Below, one piece after another: positions 1 through 9,515 of a stretch of DNA of 64,000 nucleotides. The DNA lies in assembly GCF_900107415.1 (NCBI RefSeq), contig NZ_FNPX01000015.1, forward strand, positions 29,936-93,935. Reading direction: 5' to 3'. The notes beneath the pieces were generated by a model. The model searched no databases and was not told where the DNA came from. It was given only the letters and a program-made list of their open reading frames with translations. This stretch comes from Jannaschia faecimaris (GTDB taxonomy: Bacteria > Pseudomonadota > Alphaproteobacteria > Rhodobacterales > Rhodobacteraceae). The translations under genes and the position numbers were made by a program. How positions within the stretch are numbered: position 1 is the first letter of the stretch; the number at the start of each line of letters is the position of its first letter.

Positions 1-1
1 C

Positions 2-280
2 GATGTCACGCTGGATACCGCCGAACATCGTGTCTTTCGCGCCGGCAACGAATTGCATCTGGGGCCGACAGAATTCCGGTTGCTGACAACTTTCATGGAG
101 CGGCCCGGTCGTGTCTGGTCACGTGACCAATTGCTTGATCGTGTCTGGGGCCGCGACATCTATGTCGATAGCCGAACGGTCGATGTTCACGTGGGACGTT
201 TGCGCAAGGCACTGCGCAACGCAACCGGGGCCGACGATCCGATCCGTACGGTGCGTGGTGCAGGATATGCGCTTGGATGA
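2..280 (+). CDS. phoB: PhoB-type response regulator, C-terminal part (cut by window edge)
   Basis: The reading frame is open from the left edge and codes for the winged-helix DNA-binding domain of an OmpR/PhoB-family response regulator. The segment LGPTEFRLL begins the effector domain, and RTVDVHVGRLRKAL is the recognition-helix region. The protein ends with the RTVRGAGYALG tail typical of alphaproteobacterial PhoB. The receiver domain lies outside the window, so the phosphoacceptor cannot be checked. PhoB would activate phosphate-starvation genes. A Na/phosphate cotransporter and ugp genes lie within 10 kb, which fits, but other OmpR-family regulators have similar tails. Confidence 0.75.
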   Translation, partial: DVTLDTAEHRVFRAGNELHLGPTEFRLLTTFMERPGRVWSRDQLLDRVWGRDIYVDSRTVDVHVGRLRKALRNATGADDPIRTVRGAGYALG

Positions 281-495
281 CTACTTGTTATCAAGCCACT
301 CGGAGCCGTGGTTGTGAGAAAGGGTAGTCGCCTGCTTCGCACTGCATTATCCAATAACCAAGATTATGTAATGTAAGCGTCTGCTGCATTACAGGGATAC
401 ACTGGATCGGCTGCCGATCATCAGGAACTCGCGCCATCGTTGCGAAACGCGATCAGCGGTTGCCCTACCATTACGAAGGCCGTCTCAGCGCAATA
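281..495. other. Gap between convergent phoB and FAH genes, with a dyad
   Basis: No gene was found in this 215-base gap. It holds an inverted repeat, GTAATG at 369-374 and CATTAC at 387-392, separated by 12 bases. No T-rich tract follows it, so it is not a convincing terminator for either flanking gene. Confidence 0.4.
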
Positions 496-1452
496 TCAGG
501 CCCGCCAATCTTGCACGGTTTGATCAATGGTTCCGAAGAGGCTTTTCCCTTCGTGTTCCATCCATATCTCGACCCGATCTCCTGTGGTCAGAAACGGCGT
601 GGTCGCGCTGCCGGTTTGGATCGTTTCAACCATGCGCTGCTCCGCGATGCAGGAGTACCCCGCGCCGCCGTCCACGATCCGGTCCCCCGGGCCCCCTTCC
701 CGCTTGTTCGATACGGTGCCAGAGCCGATCACGGTCCCGGCCCGCAGGGGGCGCGTCTTGGCGGCATGGGCGATAAGTTCGGGAAAGCCGAAGGTCATGT
801 CCTGACCCGCATTTGTTTGACCGAACGGCAGCCCGTTTAGATTCACGCACATGGTCGCATGCAGCCGGTCGCCGTCCCAACACGGCAGTTCATCGGGGCT
901 GAGCGCCAGCGGCGCAAACGCCGAGGGCGGTTTGGATTGTACAAACCCGAAACCTTTCCCCAGTTCCGCTGGAACAAGCGCGCGCAGAGACACATCGTTC
1001 AGCAGCATTATGAAGCGGATGGCAGCCCGCGCGGTATCGACCGTCGCACCCATGTCGACGTCGGAAATCACGACGGCGACCTCTGCTTCGAAGTCGACAC
1101 CCCACGCGGGGTCACCCGAAATGGGGTCGGTCGGACCGAGAAACGGATCGGAGCAACCCTGATACATCAGCGGATCGGTCCAGAAGCTCCGAGGCATTTC
1201 CGCCCCTCGCGCCCGGCGAACAAGTTCCACATGGTTCACATAGGCCGAGCCGTCCAGAAACTGCCACGCGCGTGGCATCGGGGCCGTGCATCGGGTGATG
1301 TCGAATGGCTCTGGCTCGCCCTCTGGCGGGGCAACTCCGTATTCGATCATCTCGGCAAAGGAGCGGCGCTGCATTCGGGTGGAGGTCTGACGGTCCGGTG
1401 CGACGATGCGAAGCTCCCCATCGCGCTGCTTCGGGTAGGAGGCAAGGATCAT
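496..1452 (-). CDS. Fumarylacetoacetate hydrolase family protein (tyrosine degradation)
   Basis: This 318-residue protein belongs to the FAH family. It would split fumarylacetoacetate (or its maleyl isomer) into fumarate and acetoacetate, the last step of the homogentisate pathway. Metal-site residues of the family are visible: Glu122 and Glu124 in DFEAEVAVV, Asp153 in LLNDVSL, Lys174 in VQSKPPS, and the Thr of GSGTVSNK. Its ATG overlaps the stop codon of hmgA by four bases (ATGA), so the two are translationally coupled. That neighbour fixes the substrate better than the family does, since FAH proteins act on many beta-diketo acids. It is about 100 residues shorter than the animal-type fumarylacetoacetase. 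Confidence 0.88.
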   Translation of the reverse strand: MILASYPKQRDGELRIVAPDRQTSTRMQRRSFAEMIEYGVAPPEGEPEPFDITRCTAPMPRAWQFLDGSAYVNHVELVRRARGAEMPRSFWTDPLMYQGCSDPFLGPTDPISGDPAWGVDFEAEVAVVISDVDMGATVDTARAAIRFIMLLNDVSLRALVPAELGKGFGFVQSKPPSAFAPLALSPDELPCWDGDRLHATMCVNLNGLPFGQTNAGQDMTFGFPELIAHAAKTRPLRAGTVIGSGTVSNKREGGPGDRIVDGGAGYSCIAEQRMVETIQTGSATTPFLTTGDRVEIWMEHEGKSLFGTIDQTVQDWRA

Positions 1453-2810
1453 CCCTTCACTCCCGGTGTGCCATCAAACAGCTTGGGCATATCGCCCCAG
1501 CAGTCGATATAGTCGTCCTGCAAGGGGGCTTCGGTCGCGGCGAACGGTGTGAGGTGCTGCGGAAAGCGGGTCTCGAACATGAAGGACATCGTGTCTTTGA
1601 GCTTGTGCGGCTTCAGGTCGGCGTTGGACGCGCCCTCGAACGCCATCCGGTCCGGCCCATGGGGCAGCATCATGTTGTGCAGCGACATACCGCCTGGCAC
1701 GAACCCCTTGGGCTTGGCATCGTACTGGCCGTGAATGTTCCCCATCAATTCCGACATGACGTTCTTGTGGTACCATGGCGGGCGGAACGTATCCTCGGCC
1801 ACCATCCAGCGGTCGCGGAACAGCACAAAATCGATGTTGGCCGTCCCCGGCACGCCAGACGGTGCCGTCAGCACGGTAAAGATCGACGGGTCAGGGTGAT
1901 CGAACAGGACCGATCCGACTGGGCAGTAGGTGTTCAGGTCGTATTTGACCGGTGCGTAATTGCCGTGCCAAGCGACGACATCCAGCGGCGATTGCCCGAT
2001 CTGCGTGACGTGGAACTGTCCGCCCCATTTCACGGTAACGGTCGAGGAGACTTCGCGGTCCTCGAAGGCGGCGACCGGTGTCTTGAAGTCGCGGCGGTTC
2101 GCCATGCAGTTGGCCCCGATCGGCCCGCGCTCGGGCAGAACGAACTTCTGGCCGTAGTTCTCGCAGACGAAACCGCGGCACGGCCCCTCCAGAACCTCGA
2201 CACGGTAGACCAAGCCACGCGGTAGGATGGCCACCTCCTGCGGGGCTAGGTCGATGATCCCAAGTTCAGTACAAAATCGCATCCGACCTTGCTGCGGAAC
2301 GACCAACAGTTCGGAATCGGCGGAATAGAAATAGGCATCCACCATGCTGTCGGTCACGACATAGACATGGGCCGCCATCCCCACCTGGGTGTTCACATCA
2401 CCCGCAGTCGTCATCGTGCGCATCCCCGTCAGCCAGGTCGTTCCCCCGGCCTGCAACACGGGGTCCCAGCGATACTGCCCCAGAGAGATGACGTCCGGAT
2501 CGACCAGAGGTGCGGATTTCCAGTACGGAAGATCTACCCGCTTGAACCGGTGCGTGTGCTTGACCGACGGGCGGATGCGATAGCACCACGTCCGCTCGTT
2601 CTGATGTCCCGGTGCCGTGAATGCGGTTCCCGAAAGCTGTTCGCCGTAAAGGCCATAGTTACACTTCTGCGGCGAGTTCATACCTTGCGGCAGCGCGCCA
2701 GGCAGGGCTTCGGTCTCGAAATCATTGCCAAAGCCGGGCATGTAGCCCTCATGCGGGCCGGGGATCGAGGGGGCCTGAATGAACTGGCTTGTCTTGGCGC
2801 TTGCTTTCAT
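1449..2810 (-). CDS. hmgA: Homogentisate 1,2-dioxygenase
   Basis: This cytoplasmic non-heme iron enzyme opens the ring of homogentisate to maleylacetoacetate in phenylalanine and tyrosine catabolism. The 453-residue protein shows the early motif [17 protein letters not shown]. The iron ligands expected from the human enzyme fall at His348, Glu354 (YHKNVMSE) and His384 (LPHGPD). The ATG at 2810 was chosen because a perfect AGGAGG lies just upstream on the minus strand; the open frame extends 23 residues further but has no such signal. The FAH gene follows with an ATGA overlap. Maleylacetoacetate isomerase and 4-hydroxyphenylpyruvate dioxygenase are not in the window. Confidence 0.96.
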   Translation of the reverse strand: MKASAKTSQFIQAPSIPGPHEGYMPGFGNDFETEALPGALPQGMNSPQKCNYGLYGEQLSGTAFTAPGHQNERTWCYRIRPSVKHTHRFKRVDLPYWKSAPLVDPDVISLGQYRWDPVLQAGGTTWLTGMRTMTTAGDVNTQVGMAAHVYVVTDSMVDAYFYSADSELLVVPQQGRMRFCTELGIIDLAPQEVAILPRGLVYRVEVLEGPCRGFVCENYGQKFVLPERGPIGANCMANRRDFKTPVAAFEDREVSSTVTVKWGGQFHVTQIGQSPLDVVAWHGNYAPVKYDLNTYCPVGSVLFDHPDPSIFTVLTAPSGVPGTANIDFVLFRDRWMVAEDTFRPPWYHKNVMSELMGNIHGQYDAKPKGFVPGGMSLHNMMLPHGPDRMAFEGASNADLKPHKLKDTMSFMFETRFPQHLTPFAATEAPLQDDYIDCWGDMPKLFDGTPGVKG

Positions 2811-2843
2811 CGGATCCTCCTCAACTACCCCCTTGGCATAGCC

Positions 2844-2857
2844 GTTACTTTTGTAAC
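2844..2857. promoter_or_regulatory. Perfect inverted repeat upstream of hmgA
   Basis: GTTAC-TTTT-GTAAC is a perfect 5+5 base dyad whose near edge lies 33 bases upstream of the hmgA ATG. Its size and place fit an operator for a dimeric repressor of homogentisate genes. No regulator gene is adjacent, so the protein is unknown. The same bases could form a small hairpin in the leader. Confidence 0.4.
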
Positions 2858-2996
2858 CAACAATCTGTGGCCCGCCCAAGACAACGCGAGCATTGGTCGT
2901 GCCCAGCTATAAGGATCGGAATCCCGCTGCCTTCCTGCCTCGGAAATCGACTTGCGGAGACGCCTGAGTGCATTCGCGCTTTTTGGGTCAGTACCA

Positions 2997-4652
2997 TCAA
3001 GTCAGTCGCGACGTCAGCAGGCGCCCGGCCTGATGAAGCAGAGGATAGGCAACCATCGAAAAAGAGGTATTCACAAGTTTCAGACTGCGCAGGGTTTCCT
3101 GGTGAATTGCCGACGTTTCCAGGCTTTCGGGACGTCCGTCACGCAAACGGGCCAAATGGGAATGTTGCAGTTCGTTCTCCAGCCCGCGCATCGCGTCCTT
3201 CTTGGCCATGAGGCCGTGTGCCGTATCCGGGTCGCCGGTCATCAGCACGTCAAGGGCAAGCTGCGCGTTGACCAGAACGCGATTGTGAAAGTCAGACAGT
3301 TCCGCCTGCCCCGCGTCGGAGAAGCGAAGGCCTTCGGCGTGCAAGCGGTTTGCAATGACCCGCAGGTTTCCCGAAATCGCGTCGGACGCGGTTTCGAAGT
3401 CGACGGCGATGCGCGCAAGGTCCTGTGCCGCCTGCTCCACCGGCTCGTCCTTACAGCGGCGCGACAGGCTGGCGAGGAACAGTTTCACGTCGTGATGGCG
3501 CTCGGCCACGAAAGCCTCGTTCGCCTGCAGGTTCGCGGCGGCTGTCTCGTCCCAATTCTGGAATAGGTCACGCGCGGTGCGCAGCATCGCCTCGACGGTC
3601 TCTCCGATCCGCAATACCTCGCGGCGGGCAAGTGCGAGTGCCTGCTCGGGCCGATCCAGCGCTGCATTGTCGAGTGCCGTCCGGGGACCGGTTGCGCGCC
3701 CACCGGCCGGGGCCAACGGGTGCAGGAGCGTGGCAAGACGCTCTGCCGGGCCGATCAGGGGGAGGAAAAGCAGTGCCAACGCCACGTTGAAGCCGATATG
3801 CACACCGATAAGCTGCGCGGTAATCTGAGCGCCCGCGCCCGGCAGCGGACCTTCCAGCCGGGACAGCAGGAATGTGGCGAAGGCAGCCGCTGACGCACGC
3901 ATCACCAGATTGGCGGTCGTGACGCGACGAACCTCGGGGGGCGCGGCAAGCGTCAGAACGACGGCGATCAGGGCTCCACCCGCGTTCGCGCCCAAGATCA
4001 TCGCCATCGCCGCAGCTGGCGGCAGGACGCCCTGCGCCGCAAGTGTGACGTAGAAAAGGATGGCGGCCACGCTGGAATGCATCGCCCACGCCACCGCCGC
4101 GCCTAGGATGAATGCCAGCGGCAGGTCCGATGTCAGCGCCGTCAGGACCGCCGTCACGCCGGTGCTTTCGCCGAGCGGTGCCGTCGCGTCACGGATCAGG
4201 TCGAGCGATACAAACACCAACGCCAGTCCGATCAGGATGCGACCGATCTGACGAACGCGGGCCGTCGGGCCGCGCAGGAACAACACGACCCCGAACAACA
4301 ATAGCGCAGGGACCAGAAGGTCCGCGCCCGACAGCAGCACCGAGGCCACGACCGCCGAACCCAGGTCGGCCCCCAGCATGATCGCGATGCCGGTCGCCGC
4401 GCCGACGCTGCCCGCGCCGACGAATCCGCTGATCAGGAGCGCGACCGCAGTCGAGCTTTGCAATGCGATGGCTGACATCGCGCCAGTTGCCGCCGCAAGG
4501 AAGCGCGACCGCGCCGATCCCCGCAGCCAGCCGCGCAATTGCCGGGCGAAGGCCCGCTCGACTCCCGTGCGGATCAGACGCACGGCCCAAAGCAGCAACG
4601 CCACTGCGCCCGCGACGTGTAGGATCAGAAAAAGACCGCTGGACTGGGCCAT
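2997..4652 (-). CDS. Na+/phosphate cotransporter family protein with PhoU-like tail
   Basis: This 551-residue membrane protein belongs to the NptA/YjbB-type Na/Pi cotransporters. The first repeat carries the signature QSSTA at residues 65-69. The second repeat, near residue 190, has MHSSVAA, where the usual Gln is His. About eight to ten hydrophobic segments fill residues 1-310. A helical PhoU-like domain follows from about residue 340 to the end. The protein would move inorganic phosphate across the inner membrane with sodium; the direction is not readable from sequence. It lies downstream of the ugp genes on the same strand, 81 bases after ugpC, with a stem-loop between them. No clear ribosome-binding site precedes the ATG. 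Confidence 0.85.
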   Translation of the reverse strand: MAQSSGLFLILHVAGAVALLLWAVRLIRTGVERAFARQLRGWLRGSARSRFLAAATGAMSAIALQSSTAVALLISGFVGAGSVGAATGIAIMLGADLGSAVVASVLLSGADLLVPALLLFGVVLFLRGPTARVRQIGRILIGLALVFVSLDLIRDATAPLGESTGVTAVLTALTSDLPLAFILGAAVAWAMHSSVAAILFYVTLAAQGVLPPAAAMAMILGANAGGALIAVVLTLAAPPEVRRVTTANLVMRASAAAFATFLLSRLEGPLPGAGAQITAQLIGVHIGFNVALALLFLPLIGPAERLATLLHPLAPAGGRATGPRTALDNAALDRPEQALALARREVLRIGETVEAMLRTARDLFQNWDETAAANLQANEAFVAERHHDVKLFLASLSRRCKDEPVEQAAQDLARIAVDFETASDAISGNLRVIANRLHAEGLRFSDAGQAELSDFHNRVLVNAQLALDVLMTGDPDTAHGLMAKKDAMRGLENELQHSHLARLRDGRPESLETSAIHQETLRSLKLVNTSFSMVAYPLLHQAGRLLTSRLT

Positions 4653-4696
4653 TGGGTCAGCGCCGCTGCATTCGGTACTGGTAAGCGCCTGACTGT

Positions 4697-4729
4697 GGCC
4701 TGTAATCGATAGGTGCCGGCAAACAGGCC
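4697..4729. terminator. Stem-loop after ugpC
   Basis: A perfect 7-bp stem (GGCCTGT with ACAGGCC) encloses a 19-base loop. It lies five bases after the ugpC stop and before the Na/Pi cotransporter gene. There is no T tract, so it is a weak terminator candidate; processing or partial read-through is equally possible. Confidence 0.35.
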
Positions 4730-4733
4730 GCGA

Positions 4734-5780
4734 TCATGTCAAGCGATGCCCGTCAACTGCGTCGAAGATATGCAGGCTGCCGAGTTGGACGCTTAGACGC
4801 AGAACTTCGTTCGTCGTGACGCGGTGCACGCCCGCCAGACTAGCGGTAAAGGCTTGACCGCAGGCCAGACGCCCATGAAGCAGCGTGTTCGCGCCAAGTG
4901 GCTCCGCCATGCGGACAGTCAGCGTAAGTGGGCCATCGGGATCAACGTCAACATGTTCCGGCCTTATCCCAAGAGACACGGCACCATCGGCCCCCTGCCC
5001 GCCTGGAATCGATGTCTCACCGATATGCAGCACACCACCTTCGGCATGCGCGTCCAGAACATTCATGGACGGTGATCCGATGAACTGCGCTGCGAAAAGG
5101 GTCTGCGGCGTCTCGTAGACATCCAGTGGTGTGCCGATTTGTTCGGCACGGCCAGCGTTCATCACGATCATGCGGTCGGCCATCGTCATCGCCTCGACCT
5201 GGTCGTGGGTGACATAAAGCGATGTGATGCCCAATCGGTCCTGCAGATCGCGGATTTCCAGCCGCATCTGCACGCGCAGCTTGGCATCGAGGTTCGACAA
5301 TGGCTCGTCGAACAGGAACACCTCGGGTTCGCGCACGATGGCACGGCCCATGGCGACGCGCTGTCGCTGACCGCCGGACAGGTCGCGCGGGCGACGATCA
5401 AGATAGGGGTCGAGTTGCAGCAGCTTGGCTGCCTCGCCCACCTTGCGGTCGATCTCGGGCTTGCTGTCGCCCGCGATCTTGAGGCCGTAGCCCATATTCT
5501 GGCGCACCGACATGTGCGGATAAAGGGCGTAGTTCTGGAACACCATGGCGATGTCGCGATCCATCGGTTCCACCTCGTTGACGCGCCGCCCGCCGATGCG
5601 CACCTCGCCTGCAGAGACGCTTTCAAGGCCCGCAACCATACGCAGCAACGTGGACTTGCCGCAGCCCGAAGGCCCGACGATGACGATGAACTCACCGTCT
5701 TCGATGGTGGTCGTTACGCCATGGATAACCTCGGTCTTGCCGAAGCGTTTCTTGACGTCGATCAGCTCTACGTTCGCCAT
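4734..5780 (-). CDS. ugpC: sn-glycerol-3-phosphate ABC transporter, ATPase
   Basis: This 348-residue MalK/UgpC-type ATPase would power uptake of glycerol-3-phosphate and its diesters. Walker A is GPSGCGKS at residues 36-43, the signature is [14 protein letters not shown], Walker B is [12 protein letters not shown], and the switch histidine is in [11 protein letters not shown]. The last 110 or so residues form the OB-fold regulatory domain (GIRPEHV), where MalK-like ATPases bind regulators. It is the last gene of ugpB-orf-ugpA-ugpE-ugpC and starts eight bases after ugpE. ATPases of this group are shared among sugar importers, so the substrate is inferred from ugpB. Confidence 0.92.
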   Translation of the reverse strand: MANVELIDVKKRFGKTEVIHGVTTTIEDGEFIVIVGPSGCGKSTLLRMVAGLESVSAGEVRIGGRRVNEVEPMDRDIAMVFQNYALYPHMSVRQNMGYGLKIAGDSKPEIDRKVGEAAKLLQLDPYLDRRPRDLSGGQRQRVAMGRAIVREPEVFLFDEPLSNLDAKLRVQMRLEIRDLQDRLGITSLYVTHDQVEAMTMADRMIVMNAGRAEQIGTPLDVYETPQTLFAAQFIGSPSMNVLDAHAEGGVLHIGETSIPGGQGADGAVSLGIRPEHVDVDPDGPLTLTVRMAEPLGANTLLHGRLACGQAFTASLAGVHRVTTNEVLRLSVQLGSLHIFDAVDGHRLT

Positions 5781-5788
5781 TCCGGTCC

Positions 5789-6685
5789 TTACTTTTCGCT
5801 GTCCACGAGGCCGCGGATAAAGAGTTTCTGCATCGAGATGACGACGACGATCGGCGGGATCATCGCCAGGATCGAGGTGGCCATGATGACGGGCCAGTCA
5901 GCCACATCATCGCCGGACGGGAACATCTGTTTGATGCCCATGACGATGGTGTTCATCTCGGGGTCAGTGGTGATGAGCAGCGGCCAAAGGTATTGGTTCC
6001 AGCCATAGATGAAGAGGATGACGAAAAGCGCGGCGATGTTCGTCCGGCTCATCGGCATAAGGATGTCCCAGAAGAAGCGCATCGGGCGCGCGCCATCGAC
6101 GCGGGCCGCCTCGGCCAGCTCGTCCGGAACGGTCATGAAGAACTGCCGAAACAGGAAGGTCGCCGTCGCGGACGCGATGAGCGGGAAGATAAGGCCGCCG
6201 TAGGAGTTGAGCATCCCAAACCCCGCGACGACTTCATAGGTGGGTACGATCCGCACCTCGACCGGCAGCATCAGCGTCAGGAAGATCATCCAGAAGAACA
6301 CCGATTTTCCCGGGAACCGGAAATAGACAATCGCGAAGGCAGACAGCAGCGAGATGATGATCTTGCCAACCGTGATCCCGAGCGCCATCACAAGCGAATT
6401 GAACAGCATCGTCGCGACAGGCACGTTAACGCCCGAAAAGAGAGCCGCCTTGTAGTTCGTCAGGAATTGATCCCCCGGCCAGAGTGGCATCGGCGGGCGC
6501 ACGATTTCGGGCTGCGTCACAGTCGAGGCGACGAAGGCGAGCCAGATCGGGAAGAACACGATCAGAACGCCCAGGATCATCAGAACATGTGTCAGCCAGA
6601 GCGATGCGCCGCGCCGCTCAACCATTCCGGGTGCCGGCTCGCGGCGCGGCTCGGGACCGGATGCAACTTTGGTGACGTCGGTCAA
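5789..6685 (-). CDS. ugpE: sn-glycerol-3-phosphate ABC transporter, permease UgpE
   Basis: This 298-residue inner-membrane permease has about six membrane segments and the EAA loop ([20 protein letters not shown]), where the ATPase docks. It pairs with UgpA. The start appears to be TTG at 6685. It overlaps the ugpA stop as TTGA and is preceded by GGAGGG at a good distance on the minus strand. The N-terminus holds an extra hydrophilic stretch of about 25 residues (EPRREPAPG) before the first membrane helix, as in other MalG-like permeases. Confidence 0.92.
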   Translation of the reverse strand: MTDVTKVASGPEPRREPAPGMVERRGASLWLTHVLMILGVLIVFFPIWLAFVASTVTQPEIVRPPMPLWPGDQFLTNYKAALFSGVNVPVATMLFNSLVMALGITVGKIIISLLSAFAIVYFRFPGKSVFFWMIFLTLMLPVEVRIVPTYEVVAGFGMLNSYGGLIFPLIASATATFLFRQFFMTVPDELAEAARVDGARPMRFFWDILMPMSRTNIAALFVILFIYGWNQYLWPLLITTDPEMNTIVMGIKQMFPSGDDVADWPVIMATSILAMIPPIVVVISMQKLFIRGLVDSEK

Positions 6686-7563
6686 TAGTGCACCCTCCGC
6701 TCAATGAACTTGAACTGGACAATTGTGAGCGCACCCACAAGGACCAGCAAGATTACGGATTGCGCCGCCGAAGAGCCGAGGTCCTGGCCCACGAAGCCGT
6801 CGGCGAATACCTTGTAGACCAAGATTGTCGTGGCTTGCTGCGGCCCGCCCGCGGTGATCGTGTGGATCACGCCGAAGGTCTCGAAGAAGGCGTAGACGAT
6901 ATTGACCACCAGCAGGAAGAATGTCGTCGGCGACAGCAGCGGCAGGACGATCGTCCAGAACCGTCGCCAGAACCGCGCGCCGTCAATCGCAGCCGCCTCG
7001 ATCACCGATTTTGGCACGGCTTGCAGCGCGGCAAAGAAAAACAGGAAGTTATAGCTGATGCGGCCCCAGGCCGACGCGACAACGACAAGGCCCATCGCCT
7101 CCGCATCGTTGAGAACGTGATTCCAGTCATACCCCAACTGTCCCAGGTACCAGGCCACGACGCCAACGCGCGTGTTGAACATGAAGAGCCACAGCACACC
7201 CGCCACCGCCGGCGCCACCGCATAGGGCCAGATCAGCAGCGTGCGATAAGTGCCCGCCCCCTTGACCAACCGGTCGGCGATAACTGCAAGGAACAGCGCC
7301 GGTATCATCGAGACCACCGTCACCAGCGTCGAGAAGATGGCCGTCGTAACGAATGACGCGCGATAGTACGGGTCGGACAGCAGGTATTCGAAGTTTCCGA
7401 GGCCTACGTATTGCATCGACAAGCCGAACGGATCCGGGATGAACAGCGAATTCCAGATCGCCTGCCCCGCCGGATAGAAGAAGAACACCGCCGAGACGAT
7501 GACCTGCGGCGCAATCAGCAGAAGCGGCAGAAGCCAGCCCTTGAAGGTGACACGCTTTTCCAT
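6682..7563 (-). CDS. ugpA: sn-glycerol-3-phosphate ABC transporter, permease UgpA
   Basis: This 293-residue permease has six membrane segments and an EAA-type loop ([17 protein letters not shown]). With UgpE it forms the channel of the importer. The ATG at 7563 ([10 protein letters not shown]) is preceded by AGGGGAAGAA on the minus strand. A start 18 residues upstream is possible but would run into the small membrane gene before it and lacks a ribosome-binding site. Its stop overlaps the TTG start of ugpE. Confidence 0.92.
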   Translation of the reverse strand: MEKRVTFKGWLLPLLLIAPQVIVSAVFFFYPAGQAIWNSLFIPDPFGLSMQYVGLGNFEYLLSDPYYRASFVTTAIFSTLVTVVSMIPALFLAVIADRLVKGAGTYRTLLIWPYAVAPAVAGVLWLFMFNTRVGVVAWYLGQLGYDWNHVLNDAEAMGLVVVASAWGRISYNFLFFFAALQAVPKSVIEAAAIDGARFWRRFWTIVLPLLSPTTFFLLVVNIVYAFFETFGVIHTITAGGPQQATTILVYKVFADGFVGQDLGSSAAQSVILLVLVGALTIVQFKFIERRVHY

Positions 7564-7582
7564 TTCTTCCCCTTTGCCCCCT

Positions 7583-7987
7583 TCAAACCAGTGCGAGCAC
7601 GAAGCCCAGAGCGCCAAGGCCCGTCAAACCCGCCGCAGGTCGCCACGGTGTGCGTACCCCGGTTTCGGTCTCGACGCCGCGCATTACTGCGACAGCAGTT
7701 CCGCCAGCACCGGCGATCATGATGAGCACGGCCAGTTTCGCCCAGAATGCATCACCCATGACCCCGCCCAAAGCCACGATCGCCACACCCCCCGCAAGCG
7801 CCAGAAGCGCCCCGGCCAACACCCGGTAGAGCGCCCCGATTACCCGTTTGGTCGCCGGGCCGACCGTGTCAGCGGCCATGATCCTTGCGTGGTATTCCAC
7901 GGGCGGCGTCGCCCGCAGATACTTCAGCGCCAGCCCAGCCATCCCGAGGGCGGCCAGACAATCCAGAAAAATAGCAACGATCAACAA
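7583..7987 (-). CDS. Small four-helix membrane protein inside the ugp operon, function unknown
   Basis: I do not recognise this 134-residue protein. It has about four hydrophobic segments: residues 1-22, 50-72, 80-97 and the C-terminal 20. A basic, hydrophilic stretch lies between the first two ([15 protein letters not shown]), and there are no cysteines beyond residue 10. It sits between ugpB and ugpA, on the same strand and 19 bases before ugpA, so it should be co-transcribed with the transporter. The start is TTG at 7987 or 7984 with GGGGA just upstream; no good ATG exists before the first helix. It could be an accessory subunit or an unrelated passenger. E. coli ugp has no such gene. Confidence 0.6.
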   Translation of the reverse strand: MLIVAIFLDCLAALGMAGLALKYLRATPPVEYHARIMAADTVGPATKRVIGALYRVLAGALLALAGGVAIVALGGVMGDAFWAKLAVLIMIAGAGGTAVAVMRGVETETGVRTPWRPAAGLTGLGALGFVLALV

Positions 7988-8020
7988 TCCCCGTTCCCCC
8001 GGCGAACCATCACGTGTGGA

Positions 8021-8048
8021 TCACGCGCCCCGCGAACGGGACGCGTGA
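8021..8048 (-). terminator. Intercistronic stem-loop after ugpB
   Basis: The stem pairs 7 and then 4 bases (TCACGCG with CGCGTGA, CCCG with CGGG) around one C-A mismatch and a four-base loop. It starts nine bases after the ugpB stop, before the membrane gene and ugpA. No T tract follows, so it more likely stabilises the ugpB message or lowers downstream expression than stops transcription fully. Confidence 0.55.
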
Positions 8049-8056
8049 CTTTGGTC

Positions 8057-9370
8057 TCAGCGGCTGGCTTGCTCGAACCGGCGCAGAAGCTGGTCGCCCC
8101 GCTCCTTTGCGCTGTCGAGGGCTTCCTGTGCCGACTTGTCACCGGCCCAGACGCCCTCAAGCTCCTCGTCGATGATCGTACGGATCTGGTCGAACGACCC
8201 CAACCGCAGACCTTTGGAATTCGCCGTCGGCTCGTTTGTGGTCATCTGGATGACAGCCACGTCGGTTCCAGGATTCTCATCATAGAAACCCGCCTCGCGG
8301 GTTGCTTCGCCCGCCGCTGTTGTGATCGGCAGATAGCCGGTGTCCTGGTGCCACTGTGCCTGAACCGGGGTGGACGACAGGTAGGCCAGGAACTCGGCCA
8401 CGCCCTCGTAATCCTCGGCCGGCTTCCCTTCCATCACCCACAGCGACGCGCCGCCGATGATCGTGTTCTGCGGCGCGTCCACGACGTCAGAATCATAGGG
8501 CAGCGGGCGCACGTCAAAGTCGAACTCCGCCTCGGCCTTGATGCCCGCGTATCCTGCGGACGACTCGGTGAAGAGTGCGCATTCCCCGGCGCGGAAGTTC
8601 GCGCCACCCTCGTTGCGGCGACCGGCGTAGATGAACTTGCCGTCTTGTGCCCATTCCCCCATCCGGGCGATGTGGCCAACCTGCGCCGGCGAATTCAGGG
8701 CCAGTTCGGTGTCGGTCCCGGCAAAGCCGTTATCCTGCGTCGCAAAGGGAACGTTGTGGTAGGCCGAGAAGTTCTCAAGGTGCACCCAGCTCTGCCATGC
8801 GGTGGTCAGCGGGCAGGTGCTTCCGGCGGCCTTCAGCTCGTCGAGGACGGGACCAATGTTCTGCCATGTCGACAGGTCGACGTCGGGGTCGATACCGGCC
8901 GCCTCCAAGGCATCGCGGTTCACCCAGAGTACTGGCGTGGAGGAGTTGAACGGCAACGAAAGCATCTCACCGTCTGTCGTGGTGTAGTAGCCTTTGACCG
9001 CGCCGATATAGGCGTCGGGGTCGAATTCGACGGACGAGGCCTCCATGACCTCGGCGACGGGCTTGATGGCCCCCGCAGCCCCCATCATCGTGGCGGTGCC
9101 CACTTCGAAAACCATCAGGATGTGCGGCTGCTCACCGGCGCGGAAAGCGGCGATGCCTGCGTTCAGCGTCTCGGAGTAGTTGCCCTTGTGGCTTGCCACG
9201 ACGGCGTAGTCAGACTGGCTTGCGTTGAAATCCTCGACCTGCGCCGCGACCAACTCGCCCAGGCGACCGGTGAAGGCGTGCCAGAACTGGATCTCGGTCT
9301 GTGCAAGAGCCGCCAGAGGCGACAGAATGGTGGTGCCGGCGACAAGCGCGCCGATCGTAAAGCGTGTCAT
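8057..9370 (-). CDS. ugpB: sn-glycerol-3-phosphate-binding periplasmic protein
   Basis: This 437-residue solute-binding protein has a Sec signal peptide with cleavage likely after LAALAQ (about residue 22). The mature part reads much like E. coli UgpB throughout: FWHAFTG, KGNYSETLNAGIAAFR, EVGTATMMGAAGAIKP, PFNSSTPVLWVNRDAL, AWQSWVHLENFSA, APQNTIIGGASLWVM and a KGLRLGS segment near the end. It would capture glycerol-3-phosphate or glycerophosphodiesters. ATG 9370 follows GAGGAAC and gives a proper signal peptide; the open frame runs 28 residues further up but is not signal-like. A LysR gene is divergent. I saw no clear Pho box. Confidence 0.95.
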   Translation of the reverse strand: MTRFTIGALVAGTTILSPLAALAQTEIQFWHAFTGRLGELVAAQVEDFNASQSDYAVVASHKGNYSETLNAGIAAFRAGEQPHILMVFEVGTATMMGAAGAIKPVAEVMEASSVEFDPDAYIGAVKGYYTTTDGEMLSLPFNSSTPVLWVNRDALEAAGIDPDVDLSTWQNIGPVLDELKAAGSTCPLTTAWQSWVHLENFSAYHNVPFATQDNGFAGTDTELALNSPAQVGHIARMGEWAQDGKFIYAGRRNEGGANFRAGECALFTESSAGYAGIKAEAEFDFDVRPLPYDSDVVDAPQNTIIGGASLWVMEGKPAEDYEGVAEFLAYLSSTPVQAQWHQDTGYLPITTAAGEATREAGFYDENPGTDVAVIQMTTNEPTANSKGLRLGSFDQIRTIIDEELEGVWAGDKSAQEALDSAKERGDQLLRRFEQASR

Positions 9371-9441
9371 GATGTTCCTCCCAAGAACGGTACAAGAGCC
9401 CGTGAACGAGCCCCGTGTGCCGCGATGGTACGCCGACGGTA

Positions 9442-9454
9442 TTGAATAATTCAA
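9442..9454. promoter_or_regulatory. LysR-type T-N11-A palindrome between ugpB and the LysR gene
   Basis: TTGAATAATTCAA is a perfect interrupted palindrome of 13 bases with the T-N11-A form bound by LysR-type regulators. It lies in the 145-base divergent gap, 62 bases before the LysR start and 72 before ugpB. It is the best candidate recognition site of the adjacent LysR protein. Confidence 0.55.
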
Positions 9455-9478
9455 GGCTATTGCACGTATTTCTGTTAT

Positions 9479-9494
9479 AACATCATACTATGTT
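9479..9494. promoter_or_regulatory. Second dyad near the LysR start
   Basis: AACAT and ATGTT flank a six-base spacer, forming an imperfect operator-like dyad 22 bases before the LysR start. It could be the activation half of a two-site LysR arrangement, as the T-N11-A site lies about three to four helical turns away. Confidence 0.35.
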
Positions 9495-9515
9495 TTGGTC
9501 ATGTGGAGGATGTCC

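Noticed and set aside
1305..2225. 306-residue plus-strand open frame opposite hmgA and FAH
   Set aside because: It is the antisense shadow of well-recognised genes, has no domain and shows the His/Arg/Gly-rich composition typical of such shadows.
9371..9515. Pho box before ugpB
   Set aside because: No pair of CTGTCA-like direct repeats with proper spacing could be found; the nearest match is too poor to report as a site.
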